Source: an uncultured Erythrobacter sp. (GTDB lineage: Bacteria; Pseudomonadota; Alphaproteobacteria; Sphingomonadales; Sphingomonadaceae). From it: a stretch of 64,000 bases of DNA. Within the stretch, counting starts at the first letter, position 1. The number at the start of each line of letters is the position of its first letter. The position numbers and the translations under genes are program-made. This document shows, in pieces, positions 39,467 through 48,186 of the stretch. The DNA lies in NCBI GenBank assembly GCA_947488755.1, contig CANLAD010000001.1, positions 324,247 through 388,246 of the forward strand, in the 5' to 3' direction. The notes under the pieces are model-generated. The model had not been told where the DNA came from and ran no database searches. It saw only the letters and a list, made by a program, of their open reading frames with translations.

Positions 39467-40213
39467 CTATTCCTGCCGCGCGCCGGCGCGTTGCAGGACC
39501 GGTTCGAGCGCATCCCAGCCGTTCACGTCCAGCTTGCGGTCGTTCAGAAGGAAAGTCGGTGTCGCGTTGATGCCGAGTTCGTCGGCCTGTTCGGCGGAAT
39601 TGTTGGCGATCCGCTCGATCGTGTCGGTATCGGACAGGCATTGCCGCTGCTGATCGGCGGAAAGGCCCCGCGCGGCGAAGAAGTCGACCAGGCCGGCGGC
39701 CTGGGCAATCTGGATGAAGCGCTGATCGATGGGAAGATCGCCGGCGGCCTCATAGGTGTCGGCGTTCTGCTGCACGCTCGCGAACGTCTCTTCAAGGTTT
39801 TCCCACGCCTGATCGGAGAGGATCTGCATGTTTGCCTCATCCCCGCAGCGCACCAGCGTCGCGATGGCGAGGTCGATCGGATCGCGAACAAGATTGCGCT
39901 GTTCAAAGCTCACGACGCCGGTGTCGATGTATTCCTTCAGTCCCGGCTTGCCCGTCGCGGCGAAACTCGCGCACGCGCCGCATGTGTGCGAGGCGTATTC
40001 GACCAACTTGAGCGGCGCGTCCGGATTGCCCAGAATGTAGCCATCGGCATCGCTGACCGTGACAGTCTCGCCCCATTCGGTCCCGTCAGGTGCGGCGATC
40101 GGCGCGATCACTTCGCTTTCAGTCGCGCCATCGGCTTCTTCACTGCAAGCTGCGAGCGAGAATGCGAGCGGTGCGGCAAGGGCCAGCGAGAGCAGGCGAC
40201 GGGTCGATATCAT
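39467..40213 (-). CDS. DsbA-like thioredoxin-fold lipoprotein (CGAC)
   Basis: A 248-residue envelope protein. The lipobox FSLAAC puts the lipidated cysteine at C23. The thioredoxin fold has the active-site CGAC in ASHTCGACASF and a cis-Pro loop in GINATPTFLLNDRKL. I chose the ATG at 40213 because AAGGA lies nine bases before it; the ATG at 40222 directly abuts that site. It probably oxidises or isomerises periplasmic thiols. It lies between smc and a second DsbA-like gene. Confidence 0.88.
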   Translation of the reverse strand: MISTRRLLSLALAAPLAFSLAACSEEADGATESEVIAPIAAPDGTEWGETVTVSDADGYILGNPDAPLKLVEYASHTCGACASFAATGKPGLKEYIDTGVVSFEQRNLVRDPIDLAIATLVRCGDEANMQILSDQAWENLEETFASVQQNADTYEAAGDLPIDQRFIQIAQAAGLVDFFAARGLSADQQRQCLSDTDTIERIANNSAEQADELGINATPTFLLNDRKLDVNGWDALEPVLQRAGARQE

Positions 40214-40339
40214 CGTGATCATTCCTTCGGTCGTATCGTTACTAGACCGCCACACTGCCATCGGGAAGCCGGGCGGCGGAGGGTTTGTGCAAAACGTGTC
40301 GATAGCATGGCAGACTGTCGCTAATCATCGCGCGATTGC

Positions 40340-41125
40340 CTAATCGCCGGGCTCGGCGTTGGCAGGCTGGTAATCCGGACTGAACCGCTCCGTCAGAACG
40401 GGATGAAGCGTGTCCCAGCTATGAATGTCGGTCAGCAATTCGCCGTCGAGCGCGAAGCTGGGCGTGCCGGGCACGGCGTATTCGTCGCGATCCGCGTTGC
40501 CATTCTCCAGCAGGGTCTGCGCGGTCGCATCATCGGCGAGGCAGGTGTTCACATCGGCGATCGAGGTGCCCCGCTCGGCCAGCATGTCATCCAGGTTGAG
40601 CGCGCGCGCCGCGCTCAGCCGAGCCGACGCATCACCGCGCGCCCAGATTGCCTGCTGGCTCGCGGGAGCAGCGCGGGCCTTTTCAAGCCAATTGTCCTGC
40701 GAAAGCATATACATGCGATGGCGGTTCTTGAACCCTTCTGCCGGGCCGCACTGCACCAGGAGCGACACGGTGAGATCGATCGCGTTGCGGATAACAGGCC
40801 GAATTTCGAGGCTCATGTGTCCCGGTGCGAGCAGGACGAGGTCAAGTGCGCCTTCCCCCTCGCGCGTGAAGCTGGCGCAATGTCCGCAGGTATAGCTGAC
40901 GAACTCGATCAGGCTCGCTTCGGCGTCCGGGTTGCCGATGCGATAGCCGCGCTCGGTCTGTTCGATATCGGCATGCCAGGATGCGCGCCTGCCGGTGCCT
41001 TTGAAGGCGCTTTCAGGATTGGCGAGCGAGTCCGGCGCGGCGCGCTCTGCGCTTTGCGCGGCGGCAGGCGCGGCCGGTGCGAGCATCGAAGCAACTGCCA
41101 GAGCGGCGATCAGGGTGTTTCTCAC
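40340..41125 (-). CDS. DsbA-like thiol:disulfide oxidoreductase (CGHC)
   Basis: A 261-residue periplasmic protein. A signal peptide covers residues 1-23 (ASMLAPAAPAAAQ). The active site is CGHC in SYTCGHCASF, and the cis-Pro loop is VPGTPSFALDGEL. The start is a GTG that overlaps the stop of the DUF721 gene by four bases. With the lipoprotein downstream it makes a tandem pair that shares the DNPDA-type IGNPDA motif, so the two probably arose by duplication. Confidence 0.9.
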   Translation of the reverse strand: MRNTLIAALAVASMLAPAAPAAAQSAERAAPDSLANPESAFKGTGRRASWHADIEQTERGYRIGNPDAEASLIEFVSYTCGHCASFTREGEGALDLVLLAPGHMSLEIRPVIRNAIDLTVSLLVQCGPAEGFKNRHRMYMLSQDNWLEKARAAPASQQAIWARGDASARLSAARALNLDDMLAERGTSIADVNTCLADDATAQTLLENGNADRDEYAVPGTPSFALDGELLTDIHSWDTLHPVLTERFSPDYQPANAEPGD

Positions 41126-41685
41126 GTTTCGTCTTTCTTGGCATTGGGATCGTCACCCAGCGAGCGGGCGAGCGATTCCAGCACAGTGCGCAGTTCCGGA
41201 TCGCCGATATCGCGCAGGCTGTCGCCCAGTTCCATCGGGATCGGTTTAAGCGAAGGCGGCGGTTTGACGGGCTGTTCAGCACGCGGCGGCTTAACCGCGC
41301 CTTGCCGGATTTTCACCCGCGCCACCGCCTTGTAGCCGAAGAAGCGGTTGACCCGCTCCATGATCTCCGGCGTTACTTGCTGGATCAGCGGGGCGTGCGC
41401 GGGGGTGACGACGAGCTGGAGGATGCCCTCGGAGCGCTCACCAGGTGGAAAGCGGATCGCTTCGGGTGCGCAGACGCGGGCATGGGTCGGGCCGACGATT
41501 TCCGGCCAGCGGGTGACGACCGAGCTTTGCACGAAGCCGAACCGGCGAAAGGCGGTGCGGCCGATTTCGGGCATGAGCTCGCCGATCGCCTTCGCCCCGC
41601 GCCCGCGTGGCCGGGTGAAAGGTTTCGCGTTCTTACGCGCGCGCTTCGGTTTATCGGTGTCGCTTCCCATCCTGCGCGCCGCCAT
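41122..41685 (-). CDS. DUF721 protein (DciA-like)
   Basis: A 187-residue protein with a basic N-terminus (KPKRARKNAKPFTRPRGRG) and a DUF721 core (VVTRWPEIVGPTHARVCAPE, ILQLVVTPAHAPLIQQ). DUF721 proteins include DciA, a loader of the DnaB helicase in bacteria lacking DnaC. The start is 41685, or 41670 if the second ATG is used. It is head-to-head with mutY, 14 bases apart, and its stop overlaps the DsbA-like gene. This mutY-DUF721-DsbA-smc order is common in alphaproteobacteria. Confidence 0.85.
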   Translation of the reverse strand: MAARRMGSDTDKPKRARKNAKPFTRPRGRGAKAIGELMPEIGRTAFRRFGFVQSSVVTRWPEIVGPTHARVCAPEAIRFPPGERSEGILQLVVTPAHAPLIQQVTPEIMERVNRFFGYKAVARVKIRQGAVKPPRAEQPVKPPPSLKPIPMELGDSLRDIGDPELRTVLESLARSLGDDPNAKKDET

Positions 41686-41699
41686 GCCATAGGGCGCGC

Positions 41700-42749
41700 G
41701 TGACTGCCAGAAACTTAGCCAATATCTCCGAAGACCTGTTGGAATGGTATGACAGCCACGCCCGCACGCTGCCGTGGCGCAATCCGCCGGGCGAGCCGCT
41801 GCCGGATGATCCGGCCTGGCCCTACCGCGTGTGGTTGTCCGAAGTGATGCTGCAACAGACGACGGTTGCGGCGGTGAAGCCATACTTCGAGAAGTTCACA
41901 TCCATCTGGCCGACTGTGGACGATCTTGCGCAGGCGGGTGAGGACGAGGTGATGGCAGCGTGGGCGGGGCTGGGATATTATTCGCGGGCGCGCAATCTAG
42001 TGAAGTGCGCACGCGAAGTCGCCGCACGCGGGGGCTTTCCCGAGACCGAAGCCGAGTTGCTCAAACTGCCGGGGCTGGGCGCCTACACCGCGGCTTCCGT
42101 AGCCGCGATCGCGTTCGGTCAGCGCGCCGTGGTCGTAGATGCCAATGTCGAGCGGGTGGTCGCGCGTCTGTTCGCGATTGAAGAACCGCTACCCGGTGCG
42201 CGCAAGACTATTCGTGCGCGCGCAGAGCAAATTACGCAGAACGCGCGCGCAGGTGACTTCGCGCAGGCACTGATGGATCTTGGCTCGCAGATATGCACGA
42301 CCAAAGCGCCGCGTTGCCTGCTCTGCCCAATTTCCGGGCACTGCGAGGCGCGCGTGAACGACCCCGAGCGGCTGCCTAAAAAAGCGGCAAAGAAGCCGAA
42401 GCCGGAGCGGCGCGGGACGGCATACTGGATCGAGCGCGATAACGGCGCGGGCCAGGAGGTCTGGCTTGTCATCCGGCCCGGAAAGGGAATGCTGGGCGGA
42501 ATGCGCGCGCTTCCCGATGACGGCTGGAGCGCACGGGAGGACGGATCGGGCGAAGCGCCACTATCGGGCGAAATGCGCAATCTGGGCGCGGTGCGGCACG
42601 GCTTTACGCATGCGAACCTGTCACTGAACGTGGTGGCACTTGAGGGCGAACCGCCGGGGGAGGGCGAGTGGTGGCCGGTCGAGCAGATCGAGGAGGCTGG
42701 TCTGCCGACGCTGTTTGCAAAAGCGGCGCGGCTGGCCTTGGCCTCTTAG
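41700..42749 (+). CDS. mutY: A/G-specific adenine glycosylase MutY
   Basis: A 349-residue base-excision enzyme that removes A opposite 8-oxoG. It shows SEVMLQQTTVAAVKPYFEKF, the HhH motif LPGLGAYTAASVAAIAFG with the catalytic Asp in VVDANVERVV, and the 4Fe-4S cysteines in CTTKAPRCLLCPISGHC. A C-terminal NUDIX-like 8-oxoG recognition domain follows. The GTG start at 41700 is the family N-terminus. It is convergent with the small membrane gene, overlapping by four bases. Confidence 0.96.
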   Translation: MTARNLANISEDLLEWYDSHARTLPWRNPPGEPLPDDPAWPYRVWLSEVMLQQTTVAAVKPYFEKFTSIWPTVDDLAQAGEDEVMAAWAGLGYYSRARNLVKCAREVAARGGFPETEAELLKLPGLGAYTAASVAAIAFGQRAVVVDANVERVVARLFAIEEPLPGARKTIRARAEQITQNARAGDFAQALMDLGSQICTTKAPRCLLCPISGHCEARVNDPERLPKKAAKKPKPERRGTAYWIERDNGAGQEVWLVIRPGKGMLGGMRALPDDGWSAREDGSGEAPLSGEMRNLGAVRHGFTHANLSLNVVALEGEPPGEGEWWPVEQIEEAGLPTLFAKAARLALAS

Positions 42750-42967
42750 AAGAGGCCGCCACCCAGCGACAGGCGCACCACCGCGATCAGCAGCACGATC
42801 AGGCAGAAATTGCGTCCCCCATCGCGCGATGACAGCGCGCCGAAAACGATGCCGATCACGATGATGGGCAGGGCAAGCCAATTGCCCCAACCGAGCAACG
42901 GGATCTGCGACGGAATAACGATGACGAGGCTGAGCAGTCCGAAGACGTAAGCGAGTAGATTTCCCAT
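42746..42967 (-). CDS. Small membrane protein of unknown function
   Basis: A 73-residue protein with two or three hydrophobic helices (LAYVFGLLSLVIVIP, LALPIIVIGIVFGAL, CLIVLLIAVVRLSLGG). The start at 42967 removes a polar leader. No family is recognised. It overlaps the end of mutY and is divergent from the serine hydrolase operon. Confidence 0.55.
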   Translation of the reverse strand: MGNLLAYVFGLLSLVIVIPSQIPLLGWGNWLALPIIVIGIVFGALSSRDGGRNFCLIVLLIAVVRLSLGGGLF

Positions 42968-43069
42968 GTGTGTTATATGGCTACTACACTGCATGAAATC
43001 AAGCGGCGATTGACCGGGCGGGGCGTCTGCCCCAAACCCGCGTCAAAGCATTTCGGAGATTTCCCAGAC

Positions 43070-44404
43070 ATGGCCTACCGCTCCTTCGATCCCGCATCGG
43101 ACCTGCCCGCATTCTCCCGCCGCTCGCTCTTCCGCTCGGGCGCTGCGCTCTCCGCCGGAGCCGCGCTCGCGACACTGCCGTTCGGGCGGCAACTTCTCGC
43201 CCATGATGTCGCGGAAAGCTGGCCGAATGTCGCAGCCCTCGCGGAGAAGTATCTGTCCGAAGGAAAGGTGGCGAACCTGTTCTTGACCTTCGGCTGGGGG
43301 CAGGACGATCATGCGCATACGGTCGGCGGGGGCACGCTGTCGCTTGGCGGTTCGACCCCGGTCGACGAAAATTCGCTTTACCGCATCTATTCGCAGACCA
43401 AGCCGATCACCGGCATCGCGACGATGATGCTGATCGAGGACGGCGTGCTCAGCCTCGACATGCCGCTTCACGAAGTGCTGCCCGCCTATCGCGAAATGAT
43501 GGTGCAGACCGAGTATGATGGCGCGATCACGCCCGATAATCTCGAACCGGCGATCCTGCCGATCACGATTCGCCAGTTGCTGACGCACACGGCAGGGCTG
43601 GGCTATGGTATCGTGCAGAAGGGGCCGATTGCGAAGGCTTACGAAGAGGAGGGTCTGATCCCCGGACAGGTCAGCCGCTTGCCGATCCCGGGCCTTGGCA
43701 ATGCGAAGCCGGTGGAAAGCCTGGAGCTGTTCGCGGACCGGTTGGCGCAGCTGCCGTTGGTGCTGCAACCGGGCACGAAATGGAGCTATTCGGTCGCCAC
43801 CGACCTGCTTGGCCGGGTGATCGAGGTTGCGGGCGGGATGCCGTTCGATACCTTCCTGCAACAGCGACTGTTCGATCCGTGTGGGATGGAGAGCACCTTC
43901 TTCACAGTCCCCGCCAGCGAGGTTGCGCGGCTGACCGACAATTACGGCATTCTCCAGGGCACACCGCTGCCGATCGATCCGGCTGGCATTTCTATCTATC
44001 TCGACGAACCGGCCTTTCCTTTTGGCGGCGCGGGCCTTGTCTGCAGCCCCAAGGATTACGACCGGTTTCAGCGCATGCTGCTGGGCTATGGCATGATCGA
44101 TGGCACCCGCGTGATGAGCGAAGAGGCGGTGCGTGTCGGCACCTCGAATATCCTTCCGAAGACCGCCAGCGTCGAGGGCACCTGGGTCGAAGGGCAGGGC
44201 TTTGGCGCAGGCGGCCGGGTTGTGGGCCGATCCTTCGGCTGGGGCGGCGCGGCGGGGACGCTGGGCAGTGTGGACTTCGATCTCGGCCTGCGCACCGGGC
44301 TCTTCACCCAGTATATGCCGACCGAAGCCTATCCCATGCGAGAGGAATTCCTCGCCGCTTACGAAGCCGACCTCGAAGGATTGCGTTTGGCGAAAGCGGC
44401 GTGA
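43070..44404 (+). CDS. Serine hydrolase of the beta-lactamase/esterase class (class C fold)
   Basis: A 444-residue exported hydrolase. The N-terminus carries RR in SRRSLFRSGAALSAGAAL, a possible Tat signal. The catalytic SxxK is S108-K111 (YSQTKPI), and the second motif is YSV in KWSYSVATDL. The HxG-type motif near the C-terminus is less clear (GWGGAAGT). These features fit esterases and DD-peptidases of the class C family; beta-lactam hydrolysis cannot be claimed. The start at 43070 has GGAG upstream. Its stop overlaps the nudC start by one base. Confidence 0.85.
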   Translation: MAYRSFDPASDLPAFSRRSLFRSGAALSAGAALATLPFGRQLLAHDVAESWPNVAALAEKYLSEGKVANLFLTFGWGQDDHAHTVGGGTLSLGGSTPVDENSLYRIYSQTKPITGIATMMLIEDGVLSLDMPLHEVLPAYREMMVQTEYDGAITPDNLEPAILPITIRQLLTHTAGLGYGIVQKGPIAKAYEEEGLIPGQVSRLPIPGLGNAKPVESLELFADRLAQLPLVLQPGTKWSYSVATDLLGRVIEVAGGMPFDTFLQQRLFDPCGMESTFFTVPASEVARLTDNYGILQGTPLPIDPAGISIYLDEPAFPFGGAGLVCSPKDYDRFQRMLLGYGMIDGTRVMSEEAVRVGTSNILPKTASVEGTWVEGQGFGAGGRVVGRSFGWGGAAGTLGSVDFDLGLRTGLFTQYMPTEAYPMREEFLAAYEADLEGLRLAKAA

Positions 44405-45345
44405 TGCACCACCCGGCGCACCCTGAGCTGGAGCGGACCGGCCCGATCGCCTTCGCCGGATCGCCGATAGAGCGCGCCGACCAGATCCGCTGCGATCCCG
44501 ACCAGCTGGCGCAGCAGATGAACTGGCGCGCGCGGGTGCTGGTGCTCGAAGACCTGTTGCCGCCGATCGACGATATGGGCGCGCTGGTCTGGAGCAGCCT
44601 TGCAGACGTGGCGGAGGACGCGGAGCTGGTGTTCCTCGGCCTGCTCGATGAAAAGCCTTGCTTCGCCGCCGTGCCCGACAGCGGCGCGGGCGGCCCGGCC
44701 TATGCCATGCCGCGCGCATGGGCGGCGATGCAGCAGCTGTCGCCCGGCGACCTTGCTATCTATGGCGGCGCGCGAAGCTTGGTCGATTGGCATGCGCGGC
44801 ACCGCTTCTGCGCGCGCTGCGGTCAGCCGACGAAGCTGGCGAAAGGCGGCTGGCAGCGCACCTGCGCCCCGCGCGATGAAGGCGGGTGCGAAGCGCAGCA
44901 TTTCCCGCGTACCGATCCGGTCACCATCATGCTGGTCGAGAATGCCGAGATCAATGGCGGCAGCCTGCTGCTGGGCCGCCAGCCTCGCTTTCCGCCGCGC
45001 AGCTTTTCGGCACTGGCAGGGTTCGTTGAGCCGGGCGAGACGATCGAGGAGGCGGTCGCGCGCGAGGTATGGGAGGAAGCTGGTCTTCAGGTTCGCGACG
45101 TCGAATATATCGCCACGCAACCCTGGCCTTTCCCAAGCCAGCTGATGATCGGCTGTTACTCGAAAACTGACGAGACCGAGATCACCCTCGACGTGCTCGA
45201 ACTCGAGGAAGCGCGCTGGTTCAGCCGTGCGGAAGTTGCGATGGCGATGGAGGATATCGGCGGGGAGATGGCTCCGTTCGCCGCGCCGCCGCCGACCGCA
45301 ATCGCGCACAGCCTGCTGCGCTGGTGGCTGGAGAAGACGAAATGA
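44404..45345 (+). CDS. nudC: NAD(+)/NADH pyrophosphatase NudC
   Basis: A 313-residue Nudix hydrolase that cleaves NADH and NAD caps on RNA. It has the N-terminal domain, a four-cysteine zinc site (FCARCGQP then TCAPRDEGGCEA) and the Nudix box GFVEPGETIEEAVAREVWEE. The NudC-specific SQPWPFPxS appears as TQPWPFPSQLM. The ATG overlaps the previous stop (TGATG), and its stop overlaps the next start (ATGA). Confidence 0.95.
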   Translation: MHHPAHPELERTGPIAFAGSPIERADQIRCDPDQLAQQMNWRARVLVLEDLLPPIDDMGALVWSSLADVAEDAELVFLGLLDEKPCFAAVPDSGAGGPAYAMPRAWAAMQQLSPGDLAIYGGARSLVDWHARHRFCARCGQPTKLAKGGWQRTCAPRDEGGCEAQHFPRTDPVTIMLVENAEINGGSLLLGRQPRFPPRSFSALAGFVEPGETIEEAVAREVWEEAGLQVRDVEYIATQPWPFPSQLMIGCYSKTDETEITLDVLELEEARWFSRAEVAMAMEDIGGEMAPFAAPPPTAIAHSLLRWWLEKTK

Positions 45346-46031
45346 GCGAGCCCGATCGCCTTACGATCGATATCTATTCCGACGTCGTGTGCCCGTGGTG
45401 CGCGATTGGCTACGGCCAATTGACGAAGGCACTGGATGAACTTGGCGGCGAGATCGAAGCGCAGGTTCGCTGGCGTCCGTTCGAACTCAATCCCGACATG
45501 CCGCCTGAGGGCGAGGCGCAGGAGGCGCATCTGAAGCGCAAATACGGTCGCTCCGCCGAACAGGGTGCCGCCGTACGTGCGCAGATGAAGCAGATTGCCG
45601 ACGAGGCAGGGGTGTCGCTGGCCTATGAGGGCGAGGGCGAAGCGCCGCCCGCGATGATGTGGAACACGCGCGATTGCCACAAGCTACTGACCTTCGCGCT
45701 GGAACATGCCGGGTCGGAAGCACAGACACAGCTGAAGCTCGCGCTGTTCGAAGCGCATTTCAACCGGCGCGCAAACATGTCCGACCGGGACGTGCTGCTC
45801 GATATCGCAAGCGACGTGGGCCTGCACCGGGAGGCAGCAAAAGCGGCGCTGGATGATCCCGAACTCGAAGCGCGTGTCATCGCCGAGGAGCGGCAGGCAT
45901 GGGACCACAATATCACCGGTGTCCCGGCAATGATCGTTAACGGCGGCTTTCTCATCCCCGGTGCGCAATCGCCCGAAACCTATGTCAATGTGCTGAGACG
46001 GGTGGTCAAGAGAAGTGGGTCGGCAAGCTGA
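45342..46031 (+). CDS. DsbA family oxidoreductase (FrnE-like)
   Basis: A 229-residue cytoplasmic thioredoxin-fold protein of the FrnE/2-hydroxychromene isomerase-like group. The active site is C17-P-W-C20 in SDVVCPWCAIGY, and the cis-Pro loop is ITGVPAMIVNGGFLIPGAQ. There is no signal peptide. The ATG overlaps the nudC stop by four bases. FrnE proteins are tied to oxidative stress in some bacteria; the substrate is unknown. Confidence 0.92.
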   Translation: MSEPDRLTIDIYSDVVCPWCAIGYGQLTKALDELGGEIEAQVRWRPFELNPDMPPEGEAQEAHLKRKYGRSAEQGAAVRAQMKQIADEAGVSLAYEGEGEAPPAMMWNTRDCHKLLTFALEHAGSEAQTQLKLALFEAHFNRRANMSDRDVLLDIASDVGLHREAAKAALDDPELEARVIAEERQAWDHNITGVPAMIVNGGFLIPGAQSPETYVNVLRRVVKRSGSAS

Positions 46032-47236
46032 TGCCCTTCGGTCGGAGCGCGAACAGGACCGGCAACACGACAGGCTCCGAAAAGGCTTTACGGTGCCACC
46101 CTGCACACCTGCTTTCGGTTTTGGTCGTCTGTTCCATCGTGTCAGCCTGCGCGTCATTGCCCGAGCGCCCGGTGGTGACCGCTGCCGAGCAATCCACTGC
46201 TCAGGTCAACAACTTCGATGGGATACGACTTTGGTCTGACGCGCCTGCCCAGATCTGGGTCCGCTGGCGGAACGATTTCCTCGATGAACGCGCCGCGGTC
46301 GGTCGATCGGGCTCGCTCGAGTTCCTCGCGATCTCGAGTGGATCGGACAAGGGCGCGTTTTCTGCGGGTTTTCTGAACGGGTGGAGCGCGGCGGGAACGC
46401 GGCCGCAATTCGACGTTGTATCCGGCGTCAGCACAGGTGCCCTCATCGCCCCCTTCGCATTTATCGGATCCGGCTACGATCCTCATCTCAATAACCTTTA
46501 CACGCAGATCAATGCCGACATGATTTACCGCCCGACCCCGATACAGGGGCTGCTGGGCGGTCCTTCGCTGGCCAGTACGCAGCCGCTTTCCAATCTGATC
46601 ACGCTATATGCCGACAATCGATTGATCGACGCGGTCGCACGCGAGCACCGCGGTGGCCGACGCTTGCTGATACAGACAACCAATCTGGACGCCGAAAGAG
46701 GCATGGTATGGGACATGGGGGCCATTGCAACGAGCGACGCGCCTGAGCGTTATGACTTGTTTCGGCGCATATTGCTCGCCTCGGCCAGTATCCCGGGCGT
46801 TTTTCCGCCGGTGCTGATCGACGTGCAGGCCGACCAGCGCACATTTTCCGAACTGCACGTGGATGGCGGTACGACGTCCAGCGTACTGGCGATACCGACT
46901 TCGGTTCTATTCGATCGCCCTTCGCGTTACGACGATATGGCCGATCCGTTGGTTGGCAATCTGACGGTCCTCTACAATGGTGCGATCGAGCCGCAATATC
47001 GCGTTGTCGAGCCGAGCGCATTTTCCATCGTCGAACGGGCTCTCTCGACCTCGATCAAGGAGGCAGATCGACGGATAATTGGTGCATTGAGGGATTATTC
47101 GGTCGAAAACCGGATGACGCTTTCGATCGTGGATATCGGGAAAGCGGCGGAAAATCCGGAAGTCGACCTTTTCGACCAAGAGTATATGCGAGAAATCTAC
47201 GCGCTCGGACACGAAAAAGGACTAGCGCAGGATTAG
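46031..47236 (+). CDS. Patatin-like phospholipase, probable lipoprotein
   Basis: A 401-residue patatin-fold lipase. The lipobox VSAC gives lipidated C40 after a long N-terminal region. The oxyanion region is ISSGSDKGAFSAGFL, where most patatins have GGG. The nucleophile is S134 in VSGVSTGALIA and the catalytic Asp is in HVDGGTTSS. It probably acts on membrane lipids in the envelope. The ATG overlaps the FrnE stop by one base, making it the last gene of a four-gene overlapping operon. Confidence 0.88.
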   Translation: MPFGRSANRTGNTTGSEKALRCHPAHLLSVLVVCSIVSACASLPERPVVTAAEQSTAQVNNFDGIRLWSDAPAQIWVRWRNDFLDERAAVGRSGSLEFLAISSGSDKGAFSAGFLNGWSAAGTRPQFDVVSGVSTGALIAPFAFIGSGYDPHLNNLYTQINADMIYRPTPIQGLLGGPSLASTQPLSNLITLYADNRLIDAVAREHRGGRRLLIQTTNLDAERGMVWDMGAIATSDAPERYDLFRRILLASASIPGVFPPVLIDVQADQRTFSELHVDGGTTSSVLAIPTSVLFDRPSRYDDMADPLVGNLTVLYNGAIEPQYRVVEPSAFSIVERALSTSIKEADRRIIGALRDYSVENRMTLSIVDIGKAAENPEVDLFDQEYMREIYALGHEKGLAQD

Positions 47237-47248
47237 CGCCAGCCCTCC

Positions 47249-47262
47249 GTTATCCGGATAAC
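47249..47262. other. Perfect 14-base palindrome
   Basis: GTTATCCGGATAAC lies 12 bases past the patatin stop, in the 41-base convergent gap. It could be an operator or part of a transcript end, but no T-run follows. Confidence 0.4.
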
Positions 47263-47277
47263 TCTTCAGCAAAGCCC

Positions 47278-47523
47278 TTAGTTTGCTTCGCCCTTCTTGA
47301 TCTTTTCCATCGTCTTCGGACCCTTGCGCGCGTCGTCTTCCGGGTTATCGCCGCCGGTCACCGGTTCGCGATTGTCAGGATCGGTCGCGCGGTTGAGTTC
47401 GGCGCGCTTGCCTACGCGGGTATTCACGTTTCCGCCCGAAGCATTCTGATGCGAAGGGGTGGGCTCGTCCTGCATCTTGTTGATCAAATCGTTGTCGGGA
47501 TGGCGGCTTTGGCGTTCTGGCAT
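47278..47523 (-). CDS. Small charged protein, probably disordered
   Basis: An 81-residue hydrophilic protein rich in N, D, P, K and E with no hydrophobic core (for example NREPVTGGDNPEDDARKGPK). It looks intrinsically disordered. A GGAGAAT ribosome-binding site precedes the ATG at 47523. No family is recognised. It is convergent with the patatin gene and divergent from the cytochrome gene. Confidence 0.6.
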   Translation of the reverse strand: MPERQSRHPDNDLINKMQDEPTPSHQNASGGNVNTRVGKRAELNRATDPDNREPVTGGDNPEDDARKGPKTMEKIKKGEAN

Positions 47524-47678
47524 GGTATTCTCCTTTGCCAGACCAATGGACCGGGAGGGCTGGTGGTTCCGGATCGTGCGAGCGCGCGACGATCAGATAC
47601 GCGCAATCGTTTGACAATGGGCTCGCAACTCTGTCGATTGCTGATCGGGATCGTTGACCACCACACGGGAGACTATCG

Positions 47679-48167
47679 ATGAACCGGATGATCGTCACCA
47701 GCCTTACCGCCGCGACCTTGCTCACCGGCCTTTCCGCCTGCGGAGATGAAGCCGGCGAGGAAACCGCCAGCGCAGGCCCCGAGCCAGCCGTGATCGATGA
47801 GCGGCAGGACAATCTCGAAGCCGTCAGCGACAGCTTCAAGGTGATCCGCACCCAGCTTGAAAGCGGCAGCCCCGATTTCGCCGCGATCGAAACAGCGGCG
47901 GTCGACATAAACGAGCGGGCAGAGGCGATGGAAAACCACTTCCCCGAAGGAACCGGCCGCGATCAGGGCTATGACACCGAAGCACTCCCGACGGTCTGGG
48001 AGAGGCCCGACGAATTCGCCGCCGCGCATCAGAAGCTGGTCGAGGAAAGCGCCGAGATGGTGACGATCGCTTCCGGAGGCGATGCGGCCGCAGTCGGCGC
48101 GCAGGTCAAGGAACTGGGTGGCTCGTGCAAGAACTGCCACGACGATTTCCGCCTCGACGACGATTGA
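47679..48167 (+). CDS. Cytochrome c' (class II) lipoprotein
   Basis: A 162-residue c-type cytochrome. The lipobox LSAC gives lipid anchor C21. A four-helix-bundle-like sequence follows, with the heme site C150-K-N-C153-H154 twelve residues from the C-terminus, as in class II cytochromes. It is tied to the outer face of the cell membrane or to the outer membrane. TTGACA at 47611 with a poor -10 could be its promoter. The cytochrome b561 gene starts 19 bases later, suggesting an electron-transfer pair. Confidence 0.9.
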   Translation: MNRMIVTSLTAATLLTGLSACGDEAGEETASAGPEPAVIDERQDNLEAVSDSFKVIRTQLESGSPDFAAIETAAVDINERAEAMENHFPEGTGRDQGYDTEALPTVWERPDEFAAAHQKLVEESAEMVTIASGGDAAAVGAQVKELGGSCKNCHDDFRLDDD

Positions 48168-48186
48168 TCCGCGCTGGGCCGCAGTG

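Noticed and set aside
43070..44404. Beta-lactam resistance gene
   Set aside because: SxxK and YxV motifs are shared by esterases and DD-peptidases; nothing shows beta-lactam hydrolysis.
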